Origin: Gemmatimonadales bacterium
GTDB lineage: Bacteria > Gemmatimonadota > Gemmatimonadetes > Gemmatimonadales > GWC2-71-9
Assembly: GCA_013813145.1 (NCBI GenBank)
Contig: JACCSE010000516.1
Span: forward strand, 1-6,362
DNA: 6,362 nt
Reading direction: 5' to 3'
Position numbers and translations under genes: made by a program
Part shown: piece by piece, positions 1 to 5,200 of the stretch
Layout: the number at the start of each line of letters is the position of its first letter
Position numbering within the stretch: position 1 is the stretch's first letter
Notes under the pieces: model-generated
The model's database searches: none
Told to the model about the DNA's origin: nothing
The model's input: the letters and a program-made list of their open reading frames with translations, nothing else

Positions 1-1
1 C

Positions 2-93
2 GCGAGTCCCGCGCGGCACGAGCTTGCGAGTCGTCCGTTGCGCAAGACGCTGGTGCGCGTCATCTCGGCTCGGGACATGAGTCGATCTGAGTC
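2..93 (+). pseudogene. Possible C-terminal remnant of a BrnT-like toxin
   Basis: One plus-strand frame is open from the window edge and reads LVRVISARDMSRSE at about positions 47-91. This resembles the end of BrnT/DUF4258-type toxins, where an R-[IV]-I-[ST]-A-R motif is followed by a basic, Glu-rich tail. Only about 15 residues look family-like. The frame then runs on to a stop near 112, inside the Uma2 remnant. The residues before the motif do not clearly fit the family. It could be the tail of a gene that begins left of the window, a relic, or chance; only the resemblance is seen and the assignment is weak. Confidence 0.22.
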
Positions 94-505
94 GTGTACG
101 GGGAGCTGCTCGTGACCCCGTCGCCGCGGCCGTGGCACGAGGTCGTCCAGCTCCGCCTTCTCCTGGCGCTCGTGGGGGCCCGACGTGCTGGTGTCGCCCG
201 ACGTCTTCGTGGTCCCGCTGGAGCAGGCCCGCACCCTCGACTGGTCCCGGATGCGCGATCTCCTGCTGGTGGCGGAGGTCCTCAGCCCCTCCAGCGCGCG
301 ATACGACCGATTCATCAAGCGCCGCCGCTATCAGGAAGCGGCGATCCCGCTCTACTGGATCGTCGACGGCGACGAGCGGCGGGTCGAGGTGTGGACCCCC
401 GCCGATTCCTTTCCTCGGTTCGAGCACGATCGGCTGGTGTGGCATCCGCCAGGCGCGCCGGAGCCGTTCTTGCTGCCATTGGCGGAGCTCTTTCGACCGA
501 TTTGA
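94..505 (+). pseudogene. Uma2-family (DUF820) endonuclease, decayed
   Basis: Uma2 proteins are PD-(D/E)XK-fold putative nucleases of about 190 residues, often found in multiple copies. Here the family is split over two frames. Frame 1 (94-169) gives YGELLVTPSPRPWHEVVQ, the conserved segment after the N-terminal Y-E-[LV]. Frame 2 (170-505) begins SWGPDVLVSPDVFVVP and continues through LLLVAEVLSPSS, the basic KRRRYQEAAIPLYWIVD segment and a normal C-terminus ending ELFRPI before TGA. The Asp, Glu and Lys expected of the active site are all in the second part. About 25 residues that normally lie between the two parts are missing, and the join at about 169/170 shifts the frame. A TGA lies at 88-90, immediately upstream in frame 1, and the usual first 20 or so residues are absent. 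A 106-residue fragment could still start from GTG at 185, but without the N-terminal half of the fold. Its end is 10 bp from the end of the convergent PH-SHOCT gene. Confidence 0.82.
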
Positions 506-515
506 GCGAACACCT

Positions 516-1130
516 TCACAACTCCCCCAGTATCCTCGCCTTCACCTGCTCGTACTCCGCGTCGCTCAGCAGCCCCCCATCCAGCATCTCCTTCGCCCGC
601 TGGAGTCGGGCTTGCGGCGAGCGGCCGGCATCATCCCCGCCGCCGGCCGCCACGCCCGGCACGCCGCCCAGGTGCACGCCGCCCGACTTGGCCCGCAGCT
701 CCTCCAGCTCGCGCACCCGGCGCTTCTCCCGCCAGGCCTGCTCCTGGAACTGACAGGCGCGGTACACCTCCTGTGCCTGGTCCTTCCGAAGCCCGGTAAA
801 GATGAGCGCCCGCGGCACGCCTTCCGCGCCAGCGAGATCATTGCCGGCGCCGGCCGAGATGCTGAGGGTGGCGCCGAAGATTCCCACCTGGAGTTGCGCG
901 TCCCGCAGGTCCTGCCACCGGATGTCCTGCACGGTGAAGCCGCTGAAGAGGCCGCGGCTCACCGCGATCAGGCGGCCGGAGGTCGCGGCGACGACGATCC
1001 GCCGATGGGTGAGGGCGAAGAGCCGGCGCTGGACGGCGTGGCTCTCGAGCCGTTCGCCGGGAATCAGTAAAGACTGGATGGCATCGAGGCCCGGCGTGCG
1101 CTCCACCGGCGGGGCGGGCGTGGCACCCAT
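516..1130 (-). CDS. PH-like domain / SHOCT domain protein
   Basis: A 204-residue cytoplasmic protein with no signal peptide or membrane segment. Residues about 18-125 look like a bacterial PH domain of the YokE/bPH type: a predicted beta-rich region with IPGERLESHAVQRRLFALTH, then RRIVVAATSGRLIAVSRG and a following basic/acidic strand region. Residues 126-147 are a charged, probably helical or coiled segment (QEQAWREKRRVRELEELRAK). A Gly-rich linker (150-170) leads to a C-terminal SHOCT domain at about 173-204 (RLQRAKEMLDGGLLSDAEYE then QVKARILGEL). SHOCT is a short oligomerisation-type helical domain commonly placed at protein ends; the biochemical role of this combination is not known. The start at ATG 1130 is chosen because AAGGAGT lies 4 bases upstream; a TTG at 1184 in the same frame lacks such a site. 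It is transcribed away from the lipoprotein gene end and has its own 118-bp upstream spacer. Confidence 0.85.
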   Translation of the reverse strand: MGATPAPPVERTPGLDAIQSLLIPGERLESHAVQRRLFALTHRRIVVAATSGRLIAVSRGLFSGFTVQDIRWQDLRDAQLQVGIFGATLSISAGAGNDLAGAEGVPRALIFTGLRKDQAQEVYRACQFQEQAWREKRRVRELEELRAKSGGVHLGGVPGVAAGGGDDAGRSPQARLQRAKEMLDGGLLSDAEYEQVKARILGEL

Positions 1131-1134
1131 CGCG

Positions 1135-1141
1135 ACTCCTT
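1135..1141 (-). promoter_or_regulatory. Shine-Dalgarno site fixing the PH-SHOCT start
   Basis: The minus strand reads AAGGAGT, then CGCG, then ATG at 1130. This near-perfect anti-16S match decides the ATG over the longer TTG start at 1184. It also shows that the host uses SD-led initiation. Confidence 0.75.
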
Positions 1142-1205
1142 GGGTGGGCGGGTGACAAGCTGGTGCGGTATTCAGGGTAACCAACGCGGTCAGTTTCGAG
1201 AGCTA

Positions 1206-1250
1206 AGAGCGCGTTCCAATACCGGCGATTGTCATCTTGCAACGCGCTCT
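1206..1250 (-). terminator. Perfect 10-bp inverted repeat, probable stem-loop terminator
   Basis: AGAGCGCGTT (1206-1215) and AACGCGCTCT (1241-1250) are exact reverse complements, separated by 25 bases. A weaker CAAT/ATTG pair (1217-1220 and 1228-1231) could form a second small stem inside the loop. The right arm overlaps the TAG stop of the lipoprotein gene (1249-1251), so the hairpin would sit at the 3' end of that transcript and upstream of the PH-SHOCT gene. There is no clear U-run after it on the minus strand, and the loop is long. Intrinsic termination is therefore only one option; an operator or a small repeat element are others. Confidence 0.45.
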
Positions 1251-1719
1251 AACGCGCGCGCGTGCCCTCGAACTTGAGCCGGGCCAAGGTGTCGGGACCG
1301 CTGACCTGGTACCGCGCCGTCGTCGTCCCCACCAGCTTCCCGTCCTGCAGCCGGCTGACGACATGGGTCCTGACCTGCACGCCCTTGCGGAGCGCGCTCT
1401 CGAAGGGGCCGGCCTCGGACACGATGCTGTCGCCCTCCACCGCGACGATTCTCACCGGGATCGGCTCGCGATCAGGGAAGTTGAGGGACCACCCGGAGCG
1501 GTCCGCCGTGGCCACCATATCGTAGGTCACCACGGTGGCCTCCTTCCCCTCCACTGTGCTGCGGACCTTCCAGGTGCCGGCGACGTCGGCGAGCGAGATG
1601 GTGGCCGGCGACTCCTCCATCGCGGGTGCCTCTCCCACGGTCGTGTCCGCCGGCTTGTCGGCCGGCCTGCTGCAACCCACTACCAGAAGCATGATCCACC
1701 AATTCCTCACGGCACCCAT
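1249..1719 (-). CDS. Small secreted lipoprotein, function unknown
   Basis: A 156-residue protein with a short lipoprotein signal: MGAVRNWWIMLLVVGC, in which VVGC fits a lipobox and Cys16 would be the lipidated residue after signal peptidase II cleavage. A low-complexity acidic and Pro/Ala linker (17-40) follows. The mature domain (about 41-156) is predicted beta-rich: ADVAGTWKVRS opens it, followed by DMVATADRSGWSLNF, a central IPVRIVAVEGDSIVSEAGPF, then RTHVVSRLQDGKLVGTTTAR and a final LARLKFEGTRAR. The G-T-W opening and alternating strands resemble lipocalin-like or other small beta-barrel proteins that begin with 'G.W', but I cannot name a family. It is likely anchored to the periplasmic or outer face of a membrane. 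The start is ATG 1719 with GGGAGG at 1725-1730. The frame stays open further upstream into prpE, but that extension is low-complexity shadow sequence. It lies 76 bp downstream of prpE on the same strand, so co-transcription is possible. Confidence 0.8.
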   Translation of the reverse strand: MGAVRNWWIMLLVVGCSRPADKPADTTVGEAPAMEESPATISLADVAGTWKVRSTVEGKEATVVTYDMVATADRSGWSLNFPDREPIPVRIVAVEGDSIVSEAGPFESALRKGVQVRTHVVSRLQDGKLVGTTTARYQVSGPDTLARLKFEGTRAR

Positions 1720-1786
1720 TACACCCTCCCTTGTCGAGGTTGTCGGGCGAAGCGTTGCACCAGGAATCAGTGATACTTCGGCGGAC

Positions 1787-1809
1787 CGGCCGGCGCTAGA
1801 GGCCGGCCG
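1787..1809 (-). other. GC-rich stem-loop spanning the prpE stop codon
   Basis: CGGCCGGC (1787-1794) pairs exactly with GCCGGCCG (1802-1809) around a 7-base loop that contains the TAG stop of prpE (1796-1798). The 8-bp all-GC stem would be very stable in the mRNA. No U-run follows it, so it is not a textbook intrinsic terminator. It could protect the prpE 3' end or attenuate read-through into the lipoprotein gene. In DNA this GC-rich, such a stem can also occur by chance. Confidence 0.3.
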
Positions 1810-3796
1810 CGCCCGCAACCCGGACGTCCACGTCTCGCCTGCGCGGGTAGCCGATGCCGGCGAGGTCGGCCGTGATCTCGTCGAGGACCCCGGGATCGTC
1901 GATCGTGGGCGGGATTCGATACTCCTGCCCGTCGGCGATCTTCTTGATGGTGCCGCGCACGATCTTTCCCGAACGGGTCTTGGGCAGACGCTTGACCGGC
2001 GTCGCCACTTTGAAGCAGGCGACCGGCCCGATCCGCTCCCGGACCAGGGCGACCAGTTCCGCCACCAGTTCCTCACCGGTCCGGCGCGCTCCGGCCTTCA
2101 GCACGACCAGACCGAGGGGGACCTCGCCCTTAAGATCGTCGGCCACCCCGACGACGGCGCATTCGGCCACATCCGGGTGCGAGGCCAGCACCTCCTCGAT
2201 CGCCCCGGTGGAAAGCCGATGCCCGGCGACGTTGATCACGTCGTCGGTGCGGCTCATGATCCAGAGGTATCCATCCTCGTCCTGGTAGCCCGCGTCCGCG
2301 GTCAGGTAGTAGCCCGGGTAGGCGCTCAGGTAAGCTGCGGCGTAGCCGGCGTCGTTGTTCCAGAGCGTCGACAGACAACCCGGCGGCAGGGGGAGCTTGA
2401 TGACGACGTTGCCCGTCTCCCTGGCGCGCGCCTCCGCACCCTCGTCGGTCAGCACCCGCACGTCGTAGCCGGGAACCGGCACGGTGCAGGACCCCGGCTT
2501 CACCGGCAGCATGCCGAGGCCCACACAGTTCGCGCCGACCGGCCAGCCGGTCTCGGTCTGCCACCAGTGATCGATCACCGGCACCCCGAGCTGCCCCTCC
2601 GCCCAGCGGAGGGTCGCGGGATCGCACCGCTCGCCCGCGAGAAATAGCGTTCGCAGGCTGCTCAGATCGTAGCGGCGGACGTGCTCGCCCGCAGGGTCCT
2701 CGCGCCGGATGGCGCGGAACGCCGTCGGGGCCGTGAAGAACGCCCGCACGCCGTGCCGCGAGATGACCCGCCAGAAGGCTCCCGGATCGGGAGTGCCGAC
2801 CGGCTTGCCCTCGTACAGCACGGTCGTGTTCCCATGAAAGAGCGGGCCGTAGACGATGTAGGAGTGGCCCACTGCCCAGCCGAGATCGGACGCGGCCCAG
2901 TACACCTCGCCGGGCTCGACCCCGTAGACGTGACGCATGCTCCAGGTGAGGGCGACCAGATGGCCACCGTTGTCGCGGACGATGCCCTTGGGTATGCCGG
3001 TGGTGCCGGAGGTATAGAGGATGTAGAGCGGATCGGTTGCGGCCACCGGCACGCATTCAGCCGGTGATGCGCCGGCCACGAGGTCGGCCCAGTCCCAGTC
3101 CCGCCCAGGCAGCAGCGACGCCTGCTCCTGCGGCCGCTGGAGCACGATGCAGCAATCCGGCTTGGCCGACGCGAGCTCGATGGCCCGGTCGAGCAGCGGC
3201 TTGTACGGGACGATACGATCCACCTCGATCCCGCACGACGCGGAAAGAATCACCTTCGGGCGCGCGTCCGTGATCCGGCTGGCCAGCTCGTGGGACGCGA
3301 AGCCGCCGAACACGACCGAATGGACCGCCCCGATCCGGGCGCAGGCCAGCATCGCGACGACCGCCTCGGGGACCATCGGCATATAGATGATGACGCGATC
3401 TCCGCGCCCCACCCCCTGCCCCGCGAGCACGCCGGCGAACCGCGCCACCTCGTCCCGCAGCTCGCGGTAGGTGAAGCTGCGCACCGTGGAGGTGACGGGG
3501 CTGTCATAGATCAGCGCGGGCTGATCGGCACGACCGCTCTCGACGTGACGGTCGAGTGCGTTGTAGCAGGTGTTGACGAGCCCGCCGGGAAACCAGCGGG
3601 AGAAGGGCGGACGCGAGGCGTCGAGGACCGCATCCCATTTCCGGTGCCAGTGAACCGCCTCCGCTGCCTCGGCCCAGAAGGCCTCCGGCGCCTCGCGCCA
3701 GCGGGCATAGACCTCGTGGTACTTGGTGGGGATCGTTGCTTGCAGCCCGGCCGGGGCCGGGTCTGGGATGCTCGCGCTCGGTATCCGGAACTCCAT
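1796..3796 (-). CDS. prpE: Propionyl-CoA synthetase (propionate--CoA ligase)
   Basis: A 666-residue ANL-superfamily enzyme that activates propionate with ATP and CoA through a propionyl-AMP intermediate in the cytoplasm, feeding the methylcitrate or methylmalonyl-CoA routes. An ACAS N-terminal region spans about 24-80. The PrpE/ACSS3-type signature IYDSPVTSTVRSFTYRELRD is at 96-115. The ATP-binding P-loop YTSGTTGIPKG is at 261-271, IVRDNGGH follows at 272-279, and WWQTETGW is at 411-418. TADAGYQDEDGYLWIMSRTD (499-518) and NVAGHRLSTG (522-531) form the hinge and CoA region. PKTRSGK at 605-611 places the catalytic lysine at K611. In the family this lysine is the target of Pat-type acylation, which switches the enzyme off. 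The D-S-P-V-T and V-R-D-N-G-G-H motifs favour PrpE over acetyl-CoA synthetase. The start is ATG 3796 with GAGGG seven bases upstream. The protein is slightly longer than typical (about 630), with extra residues at both ends. The stop codon lies within a hairpin. Confidence 0.93.
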   Translation of the reverse strand: MEFRIPSASIPDPAPAGLQATIPTKYHEVYARWREAPEAFWAEAAEAVHWHRKWDAVLDASRPPFSRWFPGGLVNTCYNALDRHVESGRADQPALIYDSPVTSTVRSFTYRELRDEVARFAGVLAGQGVGRGDRVIIYMPMVPEAVVAMLACARIGAVHSVVFGGFASHELASRITDARPKVILSASCGIEVDRIVPYKPLLDRAIELASAKPDCCIVLQRPQEQASLLPGRDWDWADLVAGASPAECVPVAATDPLYILYTSGTTGIPKGIVRDNGGHLVALTWSMRHVYGVEPGEVYWAASDLGWAVGHSYIVYGPLFHGNTTVLYEGKPVGTPDPGAFWRVISRHGVRAFFTAPTAFRAIRREDPAGEHVRRYDLSSLRTLFLAGERCDPATLRWAEGQLGVPVIDHWWQTETGWPVGANCVGLGMLPVKPGSCTVPVPGYDVRVLTDEGAEARARETGNVVIKLPLPPGCLSTLWNNDAGYAAAYLSAYPGYYLTADAGYQDEDGYLWIMSRTDDVINVAGHRLSTGAIEEVLASHPDVAECAVVGVADDLKGEVPLGLVVLKAGARRTGEELVAELVALVRERIGPVACFKVATPVKRLPKTRSGKIVRGTIKKIADGQEYRIPPTIDDPGVLDEITADLAGIGYPRRRDVDVRVAGAAGL

Positions 3797-3943
3797 AGCG
3801 CCACCCTCACAGCCTGACTCGTGTGCCCGCCGATCGACCCGGTCGCGATCAGGTCGTCGCCAGGCAGGTGCGTCGGTTCCACGTGGAATGCTACCGGTGA
3901 AGTGCGCCAGCGGCCAGATCGCTCGCGGGGTATGGGGAGCCTG
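3797..3943 (-). promoter_or_regulatory. prpE upstream spacer; promoter region by position
   Basis: This non-coding stretch lies between the prpE start and the decayed DUF4239 gene and must hold the prpE promoter unless transcription enters from further right. It contains the prpE ribosome-binding site (GAGGG, 3804-3808) and a 12-bp palindrome at 3877-3888. I could not find a convincing -35/-10 pair or sigma-54 element on the minus strand. Confidence 0.4.
3875..3890. other. parS: parS-like palindrome (candidate ParB-binding site)
   Basis: The sequence GGTTCCACGTGGAATG contains the perfect 12-bp palindrome TTCCACGTGGAA (3877-3888). The chromosomal parS consensus, the ParB/Spo0J-binding site that seeds the segregation complex, is TGTTNCACGTGNAACA. 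GTTCCACGTGGAAC is the form of its core known from some high-GC bacteria. The site matches 13 of the 14 core bases; the mismatch is T for C at 3889. The two outermost bases of the 16-mer also differ. It lies in a spacer between genes, although many true parS sites lie inside coding sequence near the replication origin. It could equally be an operator for a CACGTG-binding repressor of prpE. Confidence 0.4.
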
Positions 3944-4336
3944 ATGGCTATTGCTGGAAGTCGGCCCGGGCCGCGGTGTTCGGACTGATGGGGCTCCTGG
4001 TCGCGTTCACGTTCTCCGGAGCAGCGACGCGGTTCGACGATCGTCGCCACCTCATCGTCGATGAAGCCAACGCGATCGGCACCGCCTACGCTCGGCTGGA
4101 TCTGCTGGCACCCGGGCCCCGGCAGGAGCTGCGGGAGCTGTTCCGGCGATACGTCGACGGCCGCCTGGCGATTTACCGCGCCGTCCCGGATCGAGCGAAG
4201 GTTCGGGCTGCCGTGGCCCATGCCGCCGCCCTGAGCAGGAAATCTGGGAGCGCGCCTGGGCGCGCTCTCACTGGTGTGCGCTCTGCTGGCGGGATACGGC
4301 ATGGCCGCCAGCCGATCGCGGAGCTGGGTACATATC
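3944..4336 (+). pseudogene. DUF4239 (bestrophin-like) membrane protein, decayed
   Basis: DUF4239 proteins are integral membrane proteins of about 250 residues and unknown function, loosely related to bestrophins. Three frames each hold a piece in the right order. Frame 1 (about 3967-4230) has ARAAVFGLMGLLVAFTFSGA and then the conserved DDRRHLIVDEANAIGTAYAR and LRELFRRYVDGRLAIYR. Frame 3 (4236-4256) has QEIWERA. Frame 2 (4256-4336) has LGALSLVCALLAGYGMAASR then SRSWVHI, a late membrane helix and the loop after it. About 45 residues usually found between QEIWxRA and that helix are missing, as are the first membrane segment and the C-terminal end. GGGGAG followed by ATG at 3944 looks like the old start, but that frame stops after 14 codons. 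The frame-1 piece can read on to 4596 through unrelated sequence. Two frameshifts and large deletions make a functional product very unlikely. Confidence 0.8.
4245..4270 (+). repeat. Hairpin at the DUF4239 deletion junction
   Basis: GAGCGCGC (4248-4255) and GCGCGCTC (4260-4267) are exact reverse complements around a 4-base loop, CTGG. The stem extends outward by one G.U and two normal pairs to 4245/4270. It lies exactly where the DUF4239 reading jumps from frame 3 to frame 2 with loss of about 45 codons. Confidence 0.6.
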
Positions 4337-4385
4337 CGCCGCCGCTACGGCACCATCGGCGCCAGGGCTTCTGGGCGCCTTCACG

Positions 4386-4487
4386 CCGCCCGAATTCGTC
4401 TCCCCGATCCGGCAGAATGTGGGTGGCATCGAGCAGCGGGGTGTGCCCGAGCCGGCACATCGCGCGTTGCCTGAACCGCGGTGCCAA
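4386..4487 (-). pseudogene. HNH endonuclease fragment
   Basis: On the minus strand, about 30 residues read FRQRAMCRLGHTPLLDATHI and then LPDRGDEFG. This closely resembles the core of HNH_2-type endonucleases, in which C-x-x-C-R-L-R-H is followed by LLDAAHI(I/L)PD. The second Cys, the CRL.H and the His of the H-I motif are present; the first Cys is replaced (RAMC instead of CAMC). The usual sequence after the motif (a G.P.VPNGL.LC..HH.AFD type segment) is absent, and the frame continues into the antisense of the DUF4239 remnant. No start or full domain exists, so this is a relic about a third of a domain long. It lies between two other broken genes, just downstream of the VapC stop. Confidence 0.55.
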
Positions 4488-4496
4488 GTGGCTGGG

Positions 4497-4932
4497 TCAT
4501 CCTGAGCTCGCCGCCGGCAATACCGCCAACCCCTCGCGCAGCGGGGCTTCGCGCAGCCGGTGGTCCAGCGTGACGAGCGCCAGAGTGTTGGGCTGATGCT
4601 CGGCCCCCCACTGCGGCTGCGAGCTGAAGGGCGTCCGCCCCGCGGAGCGGGTGGACCCGCAGGAGGCGAATGGCCTGATCTCGGACCGAGTCGGTGGGAA
4701 GCACCTCATCCCAGGTCCGCGCCAGCGCATTCATACGGGCGAACGCCGCCTCCAGCCTGCCTCCCTCCAGCGCGCCCTCCTGGCCGAGCCGGGACAGCGC
4801 TGAAGCGGCCTCGACTCGGCTCCCCCACCAGGTCAGGACGTCGCGGTCGGCCGTCAGCAGGTCCTGCATCGTCACGCTGATTTGCTCCAGCACGACCAGC
4901 GGGAGAAGCGCGGAGCTGTCCCAATACCTCAC
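4497..4932 (-). pseudogene. vapC: VapC-type PIN-domain toxin, frameshifted
   Basis: PIN-domain RNases of toxin-antitoxin systems cleave RNA using clustered acidic residues and Mg2+ or Mn2+. The first frame gives MRYWDSSALLPLVV with Asp5, then WWGSRVEAASALSRL with Glu41, and HPLRGADALQLAAAV with Asp100. The remaining C-terminus lies one frame over: GAEHQPNTLALVTLDHRLRE, then a basic/hydrophobic end and TGA at 4497-4499, which supplies the fourth acidic residue (Asp123 of the corrected protein). The break is at six G on the minus strand (4604-4609). Removing one G restores a clean 144-residue protein of normal VapC length. As written, translation reads into unrelated sequence to 4381 and yields 183 residues lacking the last strand and Asp123. 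The start ATG overlaps the antitoxin stop by four bases (ATGA). This could be real inactivation of the toxin, slippage at the G run, or a sequencing or assembly error. Confidence 0.85.
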
Positions 4933-5174
4933 CGCCCATCCGCTCGTTCGGCCAGCAGGGCATCCACCGCGCTCGCCGAGGTCGAGGGATCGACCGGCGA
5001 AGCGCCGAGCAGAGCCCGGGAAGGGGCCTGACGGCGCGGCGCGACCAGGCCCGCCCGGACCAGCATGGCGACCGGCACGCCGCGGTCGGTGATGACGATG
5101 CGGGCGCCGCGACGGACTCGGGCGAGGAGCGCGCTGAGCCGGTTCTTAGCGTCGCGAATCGAGTAGGTTGGCAT
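4929..5174 (-). CDS. Phd/YefM-family antitoxin
   Basis: An 81-residue protein that would bind and neutralise the adjacent PIN toxin and, as is usual in the family, repress its own operon by binding DNA through its N-terminal fold. The N-terminal part is typical: MPTYSIRDAKNRLSALLARV (1-20), then GARIVITDRGVPVAMLV at 23-39, the conserved core of the prevent-host-death fold. The C-terminal 40 residues (APRRQAPSRALLGASPVDPS onward) are the variable toxin-binding tail. The start is ATG 5174, because family members begin just before the S-I-x-x-A-K motif; the SD is weak (AAAGG about 11 bases upstream). Its stop overlaps the toxin start as ATGA, implying coupled translation. It begins 26 bp after the tonB stop, so it may also be read from upstream. 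The antitoxin is intact although the toxin is frameshifted. Confidence 0.88.
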   Translation of the reverse strand: MPTYSIRDAKNRLSALLARVRRGARIVITDRGVPVAMLVRAGLVAPRRQAPSRALLGASPVDPSTSASAVDALLAERADGR

Positions 5175-5200
5175 GTGCGACCGGGCCTTTGCCAGCCGAC

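Noticed and set aside
132..1070. Long plus-strand frame across the Uma2 relic and PH-SHOCT gene
   Set aside because: It crosses two genes in the wrong frame; composition is low-complexity Arg/Ala/Pro and no domain is seen.
1131..1184. Longer PH-SHOCT start at TTG 1184
   Set aside because: There is no SD before the TTG, and AAGGAGT sits ideally before ATG 1130.
1253..1262. Run of alternating CG (possible Z-DNA)
   Set aside because: Only 10 bases, and explained by Thr-Arg-Ala-Arg codons at the lipoprotein C-terminus.
1720..2076. N-terminal extension of the lipoprotein gene into prpE
   Set aside because: The extension is Ser/Arg/Pro-rich shadow of prpE. The ATG at 1719 has a good SD site and begins a proper lipoprotein signal.
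1535..2647. Long open frame on the plus strand (370 codons) opposite prpE
   Set aside because: It is antisense to well-conserved prpE motifs, rich in Arg/Gly/Pro/Asp with no recognisable domain; typical of the open complementary frame of a GC-rich gene.
2130..3056. Second open minus-strand frame of 308 codons inside prpE
   Set aside because: Arg-rich shadow of prpE in another frame with no family resemblance.
4337..4496. Plus-strand frame reading LLGAFTPPEFVSPIRQ between the relics
   Set aside because: It looks protein-like by eye but matches no family I know, has no start or SD, and overlaps the better-supported HNH fragment on the other strand.
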